From contig CALECF010000215.1 of the NCBI GenBank assembly GCA_937948705.1, forward strand, positions 1 through 21,061: a DNA stretch of 21,061 bases, given 5' to 3'. Below, piece after piece: positions 8,736 through 15,239 of the stretch (the stretch's first letter is position 1; every line of letters begins with the position of its first letter). Source of the stretch: an uncultured Anaerosolibacter sp. (lineage in GTDB: Bacteria; Bacillota_A; Clostridia; Peptostreptococcales; Thermotaleaceae). The notes under the pieces were generated by a model. That model was given only the letters and a program-made list of their open reading frames with translations. It searched no databases and was not told the DNA's origin. The position numbers and the translations under genes were made by a program.

Positions 8736-8775
8736 CAATGGGTTACCTAATGTAATTACATTAGATAACCCATTG
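8736..8775. terminator. 40-bp near-perfect palindrome, probable terminator of the S4-domain gene
   Basis: The sequence from CAATGGGTTA to TAACCCATTG folds back on itself with one C/A mismatch (8746/8765) and almost no loop (centre TGTAATTACA). It lies 30 bases past the stop of the minus-strand S4-domain gene. The U run on either side is short, so termination is inferred from position and stem strength. Confidence 0.55.
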
Positions 8776-8805
8776 TATTTAAGTGATACTCATTCATTTC
8801 TAAAG

Positions 8806-9333
8806 CTACTGTAAGCTTTGTTCTTTGGTGATTGGTGTCAATTGCAATGTCAAGATATCGTTCTCTTTCAAATTCGTTTTTGCTTTGGCAGGCTTTCCAT
8901 TTATTCTTACAAATCCATCATCAATCAGTCTTGTAAGTTGTGTTCTTGTCATATCATTGATTTTAGATGATAAGAATTTATCTATTCTCACTTTTTGTTG
9001 TAGTACATTCAGGTATATCTCTATCTCATGGATACCCTCTTCTACAAGCCTTCCCATCTGGAATTGATCATACTTCATTTCCCTTACATTAAACTGACCA
9101 TCACCATTCTCTAGGCCCGGCATTGCTTTAAACGTGTTTAATCCTTTATTCCACGTATGACCTTTTGGACATTTATAAATTGCAAAATGAAATATATTTC
9201 TACCATTTGCATTTTGTCGTCTCTTCAGTGAGTCTATAAACTCTACTTTTTTGCCACAATTATGACAATATCTATCTAAGCGCTCTAACTCACCATTGTA
9301 TATGTCCCAAGTCAAACTTAACTTTTTCTCCAT
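8806..9333 (-). CDS. Zinc-ribbon and S4 RNA-binding domain protein of unknown role
   Basis: A 175-residue protein. The N-terminal part has a likely zinc-binding module: Cys23-x-x-Cys26 (YCHNCGKK) and Cys55-Pro-Lys-Gly-His59 (YKCPKGHTWNK). The C-terminal part (about 116-165) is an S4 RNA-binding domain: RIDKFLSS, MTRTQLTRLIDDGFVRINGK, then a basic stretch ending NDILTLQL. This suggests an RNA- or ribosome-associated protein; I cannot name it. The start is ATG 9333 with GGAGGTAAGG immediately upstream. An in-frame ATG at 9414, 13 bases after AAGGAG, would add 27 mostly hydrophobic residues. A 12-bp hairpin overlaps the chosen ribosome binding site and start codon. Confidence 0.82.
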   Translation of the reverse strand: MEKKLSLTWDIYNGELERLDRYCHNCGKKVEFIDSLKRRQNANGRNIFHFAIYKCPKGHTWNKGLNTFKAMPGLENGDGQFNVREMKYDQFQMGRLVEEGIHEIEIYLNVLQQKVRIDKFLSSKINDMTRTQLTRLIDDGFVRINGKPAKAKTNLKENDILTLQLTPITKEQSLQ

Positions 9334-9375
9334 ATTCCTTACCTCCAATAATTTTAGTTTTACGGTAAGGAATAT
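9332..9375 (-). promoter_or_regulatory. Hairpin sequestering the S4-domain gene's ribosome binding site and start
   Basis: On the minus-strand mRNA, ATATTCCTTACC (9375-9364) is perfectly complementary to GGTAAGGAATAT (9343-9332) across a 20-base loop. The 3' arm covers the end of the Shine-Dalgarno and the first two bases of the ATG at 9333. The stem is seen directly; a role as a translational operator, possibly bound by the S4 protein itself, is inference from ribosomal protein S4 autoregulation. Confidence 0.55.
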
Positions 9376-9437
9376 AAAAATACATTGTTTTTTTGGGGGT
9401 AATGTATCAATCATAAACTTTTATATACTCCTTCCGT

Positions 9438-9476
9438 TTATTGATTAAGATCCATACCCTTAATAACAGGTGTCAT
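9438..9476 (-). CDS. Possible 12-codon leader peptide ORF upstream of the S4-domain gene
   Basis: ATG at 9476 opens a frame reading MTPVIKGMDLNQ and then a stop. It is preceded at good spacing by GGAGGAGA (9488-9481). It lies about 100 bases before the S4-domain start, in the same direction. The ribosome binding site is strong for so short a frame, suggesting a leader peptide; a chance match cannot be excluded. Confidence 0.3.
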   Translation of the reverse strand: MTPVIKGMDLNQ

Positions 9477-9561
9477 AAAATCTCCTCCAATTCTATTTCT
9501 AGAGTTTATTGTGTCCCAGGGGCAATTCAGAAATTTCTTTATTTCTAATTCTTTTGGAAAA

Positions 9562-9594
9562 TAAAAAGACCGTAAGAAGATATATTCCTCTTAC
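9562..9594 (-). terminator. Minus-strand intrinsic terminator or attenuator upstream of the S4-domain gene
   Basis: On the minus strand GTAAGA..GA (9594-9587 side) pairs with TC..TCTTAC (ending at 9572) with one mismatch and a five-base loop, followed by GGTC and a run of T (TTTTTATTTT). No annotated gene ends just before it, so it either ends a small RNA started near 9903 or attenuates the S4-domain transcript. Confidence 0.55.
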
Positions 9595-9851
9595 AGCCTA
9601 AGATAAAGTCGATAATTATTGATATGAACAAAATCAAAGTTATATATAAGTAAAGCCAATGGGCGCGCTAAAGCAAAGCATTCCATTAACAGTATATAGA
9701 AATGTGATCTTGTTTCAATTATTTACTTTAGGGAAGTAAGGTACCTTCTAGTTTGCCAATTCATAAAAGAGCACAACAAACATACTTAACCTAAGCTGGG
9801 CAGAGTAAAGCTCTTTCAGAAAATAAATAGTAATTTTGTTAAAAATCAATA

Positions 9852-9872
9852 TTAGCAATTAGGTGGTGTCAT
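9852..9872 (-). CDS. Possible 6-codon mini-ORF in the structured RNA
   Basis: ATG at 9872 reads MTPPNC and then a stop. GGAGGG (9887-9882) lies nine bases upstream, and part of it is inside the 11-bp closing stem of the candidate RNA. Its first eight bases (ATGACACC) match those of the 12-codon ORF at 9476. Too short to call coding on its own. Confidence 0.15.
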   Translation of the reverse strand: MTPPNC

Positions 9873-9909
9873 TACTTACTTCCCTCCTTATCATTCTAAA
9901 TTCAATAAT

Positions 9910-9938
9910 ATTCTACACGAAAAAATACTTATTGTAAA
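9910..9938 (-). promoter_or_regulatory. Promoter of the candidate RNA / S4-domain leader
   Basis: On the minus strand TTTACA (9938-9933) and TAGAAT (9915-9910) are separated by exactly 17 bases; each matches consensus at five of six positions. Predicted start is near 9903. The divergent T-box promoter (10044-10072) lies about 110 bases away. Confidence 0.6.
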
Positions 9939-10043
9939 CTTTCATTTTCAAATTATTGTAATAAATTCCATAACCTTCCTCATTTCAATGAGTGCAAGAT
10001 ATCATAATCAATATTTTCCTTTAGCGTTTTTTATAAAAAGCTA

Positions 10044-10072
10044 TTGACATTAAGGCAATATGTTGTTAAAAT
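10044..10072 (+). promoter_or_regulatory. Promoter of the second T-box leader
   Basis: Perfect TTGACA (10044-10049), 17-base spacer, TAAAAT (10067-10072). This is the best sigma-A-type promoter in the window. Transcription should begin near 10079, giving a leader of about 325 bases before the 64-residue ORF. Confidence 0.75.
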
Positions 10073-10078
10073 ACAATA

Positions 10079-10363
10079 AATTAACTGAATATTCAGAATG
10101 CGTTGATGGAGATAGTTGTTTTTATTTGCAGTTTCAGACAGTCGGTGGTTGATGAAAGTCGATACTGTCATAAAATAAGAATCACTCCGGAGCAGTATCT
10201 TCGAAATTTTTTAAAGTAGTTGATACCGATTAGCCTCGATAAAGGCTTAAGTTTGTCAGGACTAAAGATAGGTTTCTAGCATTTTTTATATGGAGAAACA
10301 ATAAAGGTGGTATCGCCAGTAACGATTCGTCCTTAAAACAATCATTTAAGGACGAATTTTTTT
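10079..10363 (+). promoter_or_regulatory. T-box leader, probable isoleucine specifier (AUC), before a 64-residue ORF
   Basis: Seen: a Stem I base pairing GGAGATA (10109 region) with TATCTTC (near 10196-10202), a specifier stretch AAGA-AUC-ACUCCGGAGC with AUC at 10181-10183, a T-box sequence AAAGGTGGTATCGCCAG (10303-10319), and a perfect terminator. Aligned to the first T-box of this window (GUC-A-UUCC), AUC occupies the specifier slot, pointing to tRNA-Ile; AAU (Asn) or CAC (His) are possible if the loop is shifted. What is odd is the target: the first gene is a small unknown protein, not a synthetase, transporter or biosynthetic gene. Confidence 0.85.
10325..10363 (+). terminator. T-box terminator before the 64-residue ORF
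   Basis: ATTCGTCCTTAAA (10325-10337) pairs perfectly over 13 bases with TTTAAGGACGAAT (10345-10357) around a seven-base loop, followed by seven T. The 5' arm contains the CGTCC that the T-box sequence would capture in the antiterminator. Confidence 0.88.
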
Positions 10364-10406
10364 CAAAATTAACTTTTACAACAACCGATCTAAAGGAGGA
10401 GTAACT

Positions 10407-10601
10407 ATGTACAATATGTCAGTAAGTTCAACAAAATACTATTCGCCCATTTCATTATTAGATGACAAAAATTCAATGAATATACCACCAACTCAGGAAA
10501 TAGAAATGCCTACATTAAATTTCTGGGGCCAAGGTATCTATAGGGATGATTTAGACTTTTTTCAATCTGACTTTTACGCATTTCTTAAAATTGTGGAATA
10601 A
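10407..10601 (+). CDS. T-box-controlled 64-residue protein, family not recognised
   Basis: ATG 10407 follows a textbook ribosome binding site (AAAGGAGGAG, seven bases or less away), and the frame starts 44 bases after the T-box terminator, so translation is well supported. The 64 residues begin MYNMSVSSTKYYSPISLL and end in an aromatic, acidic part (LNFWGQGIYRDDLDFF, then SDFYAFLKIVE). It has no cysteine, no membrane segment and no signal peptide, and is net acidic (nine D/E against four K/R). Five isoleucines are spread through it, not clustered as in a leader peptide. I recognise no domain. Possibilities include a regulator responding to isoleucine starvation or the remnant of a larger gene; neither is shown. 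Confidence 0.7.
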   Translation: MYNMSVSSTKYYSPISLLDDKNSMNIPPTQEIEMPTLNFWGQGIYRDDLDFFQSDFYAFLKIVE

Positions 10602-10731
10602 TCCACTTTGTATACTTCTAGTTCAGAGTCTTTTACCTTCTTATGGAGATTAACTCTTTCCGTTCAAAGACGGACACTATGTTACCTCCTATTGTAGTAC
10701 TGACTTTTATTTTAAAATATTCAAAAATATT

Positions 10732-10760
10732 TTAACAGTGATCCATGCATAGGGTATACT
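10732..10760 (+). promoter_or_regulatory. Promoter of the 2-hydroxyacid dehydrogenase gene
   Basis: TTAACA (10732-10737), 17-base spacer, TATACT (10755-10760): five of six consensus bases in each box. The leader would be under 30 bases. It lets the dehydrogenase be expressed apart from the upstream T-box unit, though no terminator separates the two. Confidence 0.6.
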
Positions 10761-10794
10761 AATAATTGTAAATATATTGCATTAGGGGGCGACC

Positions 10795-11760
10795 ATGAAA
10801 AATACAATTTTCCTTAACTCAGCAAAACTAGATTTTGATAACAAACTTAGCTTTTTACCATTGATGGACCTCACTACTTTTACTAGGTATGATGTAAGCA
10901 GCGATGCCGAAATCTTAGAAAGAATTAAAGACCAAAATATTGTCATCACCAAAGAACTGCCTCTCGGAAGGGATATCATTACCCAATTCCCATCCTCAGT
11001 AAAGCTCATCTGCGAAGCTGGCACAGGTTATAACAATATTGACATTGTAGCTGCCAGAGAAAGGAACATTGCTGTCTGTAATGTTCCGGGGTATAGTACT
11101 GAAGCAGTGGCACAATTGGTCATTACTTTTATTTTGACCTTGAGTTCCTCATTATCGCCACAACAGATCATGATCAAACAGCATAATTTTGACAATTTTA
11201 CGAAGCACCTTCAATTACCACACTTTGAAGTTCAAAACAAAACCCTCGGTGTAATTGGTGCAGGTGCCATAGGACAGCAAGTAATAAGAATTGCTCGGGT
11301 TTTGGGCATGAATATACTTGTATATAATAGAACACCAAAACAATGGAGCGATCCGAATATACAATCTGTTACTCTTGAAGATTTGCTCCAGCGCAGTGAT
11401 TTTGTTACGATACATTGTCCACTTACAGCCGCAACAAGATATCTTATCGACAAAGATAGGCTAAAGCTGATGAAATCCTCCGCATTTATCATAAATACAT
11501 CTAGAGGCCCTATTATCAATGAAACTGATTTGATTGAAGCTTTGCAGAATAGATTGATTGCAGGGGCTGCCCTTGATGTGCAAGACCCTGAACCGCCAGC
11601 ACTTAATAATCCCTTGTTCTCAATGCAAAACGTCATTCTTACACCCCATATCGGATGGAAATGCTTTGAAGCGAGACAACGGCTCATTCACCTCCTAGCT
11701 CAAAATATTCTTTCCTATATTGAAGGGACTCCTATTCATATTGTAAATGATAAAGTTTAA
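10795..11760 (+). CDS. D-isomer-specific 2-hydroxyacid dehydrogenase
   Basis: NAD(P)H-dependent reductase of 2-oxoacids to D-2-hydroxyacids, cytoplasmic; 321 residues, a normal length. Seen: a substrate-domain stretch CEAGTGYNNIDI, the nucleotide-binding motif GVIGAGAIGQQV, and the catalytic set Arg (NTSRGPIIN), Glu (ALDVQDPEPP) and His (LTPHIGWK). It is closest in style to glycerate/hydroxypyruvate-type members; the substrate cannot be read from sequence. AGGGGGC lies just before ATG 10795. It lies 193 bases after the T-box-controlled small ORF, has its own promoter and ends at a strong hairpin. Confidence 0.9.
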   Translation: MKNTIFLNSAKLDFDNKLSFLPLMDLTTFTRYDVSSDAEILERIKDQNIVITKELPLGRDIITQFPSSVKLICEAGTGYNNIDIVAARERNIAVCNVPGYSTEAVAQLVITFILTLSSSLSPQQIMIKQHNFDNFTKHLQLPHFEVQNKTLGVIGAGAIGQQVIRIARVLGMNILVYNRTPKQWSDPNIQSVTLEDLLQRSDFVTIHCPLTAATRYLIDKDRLKLMKSSAFIINTSRGPIINETDLIEALQNRLIAGAALDVQDPEPPALNNPLFSMQNVILTPHIGWKCFEARQRLIHLLAQNILSYIEGTPIHIVNDKV

Positions 11761-11803
11761 TCCCTAAGATATTTTACGTTTGAAAACTTACTTTATACTA
11801 TGA

Positions 11804-11838
11804 AGAACCGCATTGATTATATCAATACGGTTCTATTT
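11804..11838. terminator. Terminator between the dehydrogenase and ogt (convergent)
   Basis: AGAACCG-C-ATTGAT pairs with ATCAAT-A-CGGTTCT around a TAT loop, one mismatch, followed on plus by ATTTT. It sits between converging genes (stops at 11760 and 11851) and may serve both. Confidence 0.7.
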
Positions 11839-11850
11839 TCGACGCCTCTA

Positions 11851-12315
11851 TTATTTGTATTTATTTTCATGTTCTAAGAGCCACTTTTTTCTTTCAAGGC
11901 CACCTGCATATCCAGTTAAACTTCCATTGCTTCCAATCACTCTATGGCAGGGTACTACAATCCATATATTATTCTTACCATTTGCACTCCCCACTGCTCT
12001 AACTGCATGCACATTCCCAATCTCCATCGCTAGCTCTATGTAGGATCTGGTTTCCCCATAAGGCACGGCAAGCAACTGACTCCATATCTTTTCTTGAAAA
12101 GCAGTACCTTTCCATGCAATTTTTAAATCGAATGTTTTCCGATCTCCCTTGAAATATTCATCTATCTGCATAATTACCTTCTCTACAATGGAATTTGTTT
12201 CATTTGTTGATTTTTTTTCATCTATGAACATAACTGATAGGAGAGCAACCTCAGAACAAATTATTTCTAATGTCCCAATCGGTGAATGATAATAGCCATA
12301 ATACTTTTTAAACAT
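11851..12315 (-). CDS. ogt: Methylated-DNA--protein-cysteine methyltransferase
   Basis: Suicide repair protein that moves the methyl group from O6-methylguanine to its own cysteine. The 154-residue protein starts at ATG 12315, preceded by GGAGGTGA; the upstream in-frame start (12390) adds 25 residues unlike the family. Seen: N-terminal SPIGTLEI, the FQEKIWSQLLAVPYGETRSY helix region, RAVGSANGKN (arginine finger), the active-site IVVPCHRVIG (Cys123) and GYAGGLERKKWLLEHE. Complete and of normal length for Ogt-type proteins. It stands alone between the antiporter operon and the dehydrogenase. Confidence 0.93.
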   Translation of the reverse strand: MFKKYYGYYHSPIGTLEIICSEVALLSVMFIDEKKSTNETNSIVEKVIMQIDEYFKGDRKTFDLKIAWKGTAFQEKIWSQLLAVPYGETRSYIELAMEIGNVHAVRAVGSANGKNNIWIVVPCHRVIGSNGSLTGYAGGLERKKWLLEHENKYK

Positions 12316-12607
12316 ATAATCACCTCCAAGTATAAAAGTTTGCATAGGCTTCCCAACCTTTTCCATCGTGTATAAACTATTAAATCTCATGCAAAAAGGT
12401 TTTTCATCTAGATTTAATACACTGTTTAATGTCCCATCGAACTGGCTGTCACACCTAATTACTGCATCTTATTTGATGTCGTCACAGACTCCACGTATTC
12501 CTTCCACAATTTAGGTCCACCTAATAGTACGCTTATACCTATTATACATTCCTTGTCTAAAAATTTCTTCCTATATTCTGCCAACCTATTCTACGTAGAA
12601 CTTATGT

Positions 12608-14197
12608 CTATAAAAATAAAGCATAGGTTGCCAGACTAAACACAAAGGTAATCATCAAGATTATTGCTGTTCCAAATGACAAATTGAAATGCCTTATTTT
12701 TCTTATAATTTCATGATCTTTTTCAATAAATTGTTTATAAATGATCCACCCTAGACCCAAATATACTACATATTCCATCCATTTCTTAAGAATGAAAAGA
12801 TCAAATATATCCATCGAAGTATTCCACACACTTTCTAGGATTAGTCCAGGAAAAACCCCAAATACTACGCAGAATATCGCCAATACGCCCATGGAGCTAT
12901 TGATATATATTACCTCTCTTTTTCCATGTTTCTTATCCCCATAGAAGATTTGAGATATTTTTATAAAAGAGATAATTGTACCAAGATTTATCATATTAAA
13001 TACAATAGATAAGCCCTTTGCATCCATAATATTACTTTTGATGATACTTTTACTGATATATCCGCTAAAAAACGGTAATCCCGTAATCGAAAACATCCCT
13101 ACGATCATCAAAAGCGCGATGATTGGGTAAGTTTTTAGTACCCCTCTAATTTCTGTTACCTGTCTTACGTTGAGCTCATTGATGATAAAGCCTGCGCCCA
13201 AAAATAATAATGCTTTGAAAAAGCCATGATTAAACAAGTGTAGCAATCCCCCATAATATAGCATGCCGGATCCCGCACTTACTCCTATCAAAATAATCCC
13301 TATTTGAGAGATGGTATGAAAAGCTAAGATTTGCTTGATATCTTTTTGACTGAGTGCAAAAATCACCCCTGCCAATGCAGTGACAAACCCAATATAGAAG
13401 AACACAATGTTGAATTGTTCAAAAATAAATATCTCATTGATACGTATAAATAGATAGAGACCACTTTTTACTAACAATCCTGAAAGCAATGCTGAAATAG
13501 ATGCCGGCGCAGCCCCATGGGCTTTTGGTAACCAATTATAAACAGGAAAAAAAGCTGACTTAACCCCTACTCCGCTCATAATAAAGACGAAGGCAATCTT
13601 TAAAGCTAAAGTATCCTTATATGGCTGTATCATCACTTCTACACTGTCCATATTGAGACTCCCTACTACATTATATAATATACAGAGGCCAATAAGGTAA
13701 AAGAGCATACCCACGCTATTAAAGAGAAGATAGTAAAATCCTGCTCTAACGGAATAGCCATCTTTTTTGTAAACAATAAGTATCGAGGATATAATGGTAA
13801 TCAGCTCAATAAATACAAAAGCACTAAAAAGATCATTTGTCTGTACAAACCCTAAAAATACACCCTGTAAAAAAAGTAGAAAAAATGTAAATTTATAATC
13901 TGTAGCGATTTTATTCCAGCTATATAATATAATGACCCACCATATGATATTTGTGAACAAGAGAAAAGAAATGGCCAGTCTATCAACTTTAAAAGCAATG
14001 CCAATCACATTGCTCCAACCTCCCATATTCATAGAAACGCTATCATGCTCTTGAATATACCTTAAAAAAACAGCACTAAGATACGTTAGTGCTATCTGAT
14101 TTAATAGGGTAAGGTACAGAATATATCTTTTTTTTATCATATATATAAACATAGCGGTAATAATAGGAAGAAAAATAAGATATATGGGGATGTTCAC
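12608..14197 (-). CDS. mrpD: MrpD/MbhH-like antiporter subunit (NuoL/M/N family)
   Basis: Large ion-translocating membrane subunit, 529 residues with about 14 membrane segments. Seen: the conserved glutamate in SAFVFIELITI (Glu131), and GVGVKSAFFPVYNWLPKAHG (Lys213, Lys225) followed by ISALLSGLLVKSGLYL (Lys244), the charged residues that carry protons in this family. It starts at GTG 14197, eight bases after GGGAGG, and three bases after mrpC. It is the last gene of the operon and the only large NuoL/M/N-type subunit in it: there is no full MrpA. Confidence 0.92.
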   Translation of the reverse strand: MNIPIYLIFLPIITAMFIYMIKKRYILYLTLLNQIALTYLSAVFLRYIQEHDSVSMNMGGWSNVIGIAFKVDRLAISFLLFTNIIWWVIILYSWNKIATDYKFTFFLLFLQGVFLGFVQTNDLFSAFVFIELITIISSILIVYKKDGYSVRAGFYYLLFNSVGMLFYLIGLCILYNVVGSLNMDSVEVMIQPYKDTLALKIAFVFIMSGVGVKSAFFPVYNWLPKAHGAAPASISALLSGLLVKSGLYLFIRINEIFIFEQFNIVFFYIGFVTALAGVIFALSQKDIKQILAFHTISQIGIILIGVSAGSGMLYYGGLLHLFNHGFFKALLFLGAGFIINELNVRQVTEIRGVLKTYPIIALLMIVGMFSITGLPFFSGYISKSIIKSNIMDAKGLSIVFNMINLGTIISFIKISQIFYGDKKHGKREVIYINSSMGVLAIFCVVFGVFPGLILESVWNTSMDIFDLFILKKWMEYVVYLGLGWIIYKQFIEKDHEIIRKIRHFNLSFGTAIILMITFVFSLATYALFL

Positions 14198-14200
14198 ATA

Positions 14201-14536
14201 TTAGCCCTCCCTTTTCAATAGTTCTTTCCAATCCAGGGTCCCGTAGTAATGAAATAGCTTTATACTTAACATCAAGGCTAAGGCAGTGATGGAAGATCCG
14301 ATCACAATGGTTGTGATCATAAGGGCTTGTGGCAACGGATCTACAAAGAGTTCCTTTTGCCCTGGTAAAATAGGAATTGCCCCATGGGCTCTGTTGGCCA
14401 TAGACAGGTAAAGTAATACCACCGAACTCTCTGTGAGCTGCAAACATATAATCGTTTTTATAATATTTTTACTTGCAGTCAATCCATAAATCCCGATAAG
14501 AAAGAGAATAAACGAAAATATTACATGTATATTCAT
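14201..14536 (-). CDS. mrpC: MrpC/MbhG-like antiporter subunit (NuoK family)
   Basis: A 111-residue protein with three membrane segments. NuoK/MrpC features are plain: IYGLTASKNIIKTIICLQLTESSVVLLYLS, including the conserved buried glutamate, and DPLPQALMITTIVIGSSITALAL. The ATG at 14536 overlaps the mrpB stop by four bases and follows GAGGAGGAG, indicating translational coupling. Confidence 0.92.
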   Translation of the reverse strand: MNIHVIFSFILFLIGIYGLTASKNIIKTIICLQLTESSVVLLYLSMANRAHGAIPILPGQKELFVDPLPQALMITTIVIGSSITALALMLSIKLFHYYGTLDWKELLKREG

Positions 14537-14940
14537 TGTTTCTCCTCCTCAATGAAAGCTTCTACAATACCAATTAATCCGAGCGCTACCTTTATACCAA
14601 TAAGAAAATTTAGTAGAATAAGAAAAATACGTTTCTTAGTCATGCTTGTGGAAAGAAAAACAAAATTGGTAAACCATTCTCCTTTTATAAAGTAGCTTAT
14701 GGCACCCAGCATGATAATGAAGAAAAATATATATTTTTCATATTCAATCAACTTATGCAGGTTCACTTTTCCTTCTGAATTAAAGAAATATGTTACCAAA
14801 TATGCAGTTGCAAGTACTGCTCCTCCTTGAAAGCCACCTCCTGGCGATTGATCTCCATGCAGAATGATGTATAAACCAAAAAGAATCATAAATGGAAATA
14901 ATAATTTCGTAATGTATATTAAAATTATTGAAGTCTTCAT
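14533..14940 (-). CDS. mrpB: MrpB/MbhF-like antiporter subunit
   Basis: A 135-residue, four-helix membrane protein. The signature HGDQSPGGGFQGG (28-40) is diagnostic of the MnhB/MrpB family. I chose ATG 14940 with AAGGA upstream; the frame is open to GTG 14964, which would add eight polar residues before the first helix. The gap of 32 bases from the MbhE-like gene is the largest in the operon. Confidence 0.92.
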   Translation of the reverse strand: MKTSIILIYITKLLFPFMILFGLYIILHGDQSPGGGFQGGAVLATAYLVTYFFNSEGKVNLHKLIEYEKYIFFFIIMLGAISYFIKGEWFTNFVFLSTSMTKKRIFLILLNFLIGIKVALGLIGIVEAFIEEEKQ

Positions 14941-14972
14941 ATTCACACATCCTTTAGTACTCACTACTCAAT

Positions 14973-15239
14973 CTAATACATTTCCTCGTCTTTTTTTGAC
15001 ATAAAGATAATGCCTGTAACCGTAATGAGTAAAATACTTGCTTCAAAAATCGAATCCAATAACCTATAATCTAAATAGATACCTGTAACAAGGTTATTAG
15101 CGCCCACCTCTTCCTGGGTGTATTTGATAAAGTAGTTCTTGCTTGTTTCTAAATTCATTTTTTCCATATCTGTAGTTGCTTTTACAAATATAATCAACAA
15201 AATACTCAACATGATTAGAAGCAGTATTTTTTTAATCAT
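14973..15239 (-). CDS. MbhE-like subunit (equivalent to the MrpA C-terminal tail)
   Basis: 88 residues, a membrane helix at each end and a short outside loop between. The stretch NNLVTGIYLDYRLLDSIFEASILLITVTGI matches the segment found as MbhE or at the C-terminus of MrpA, where a split MbhD/MbhE pair replaces the last helices of MrpA. The ATG at 15239 overlaps the preceding gene by eight bases, with AGGAG upstream. Confidence 0.8.
   Translation of the reverse strand: MIKKILLLIMLSILLIIFVKATTDMEKMNLETSKNYFIKYTQEEVGANNLVTGIYLDYRLLDSIFEASILLITVTGIIFMSKKDEEMY

Larger units (their letters stand above)
9560..9903 (-). ncRNA. Candidate structured RNA or long 5' leader (family not recognised)
   Basis: A good promoter (9910-9938) starts a minus-strand transcript near 9903; an intrinsic terminator lies at 9560-9594, giving about 345 bases. 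Inside, AGGGAAGTAAG (9885-9875) pairs perfectly with CTTACTTCCCT (9740-9730), enclosing a second pairing of AAAGAGC with GCTCTTT. A later AAGTAAA/TTTACTT pairing could form another domain. There is no substantial ORF. It may be a free small RNA or an attenuated leader of the S4-domain gene 230 bases on. I checked mentally against T-box, lysine, TPP and c-di-GMP elements and see none. Confidence 0.4.

Noticed and set aside
9380..9407. ATACATT/AATGTAT hairpin followed by TTTTAT upstream of the S4-domain start
   Set aside because: The stem is seven pairs, nearly all A-T, with a 14-base loop; too weak to call a terminator.
10628..10690. Minus-strand 14-codon frame (MSVFERKELISIRR) behind AGGAGG
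   Set aside because: It starts with GTG and no promoter is evident; an AGGAGG match by chance is expected several times in 21 kb of AT-rich DNA.
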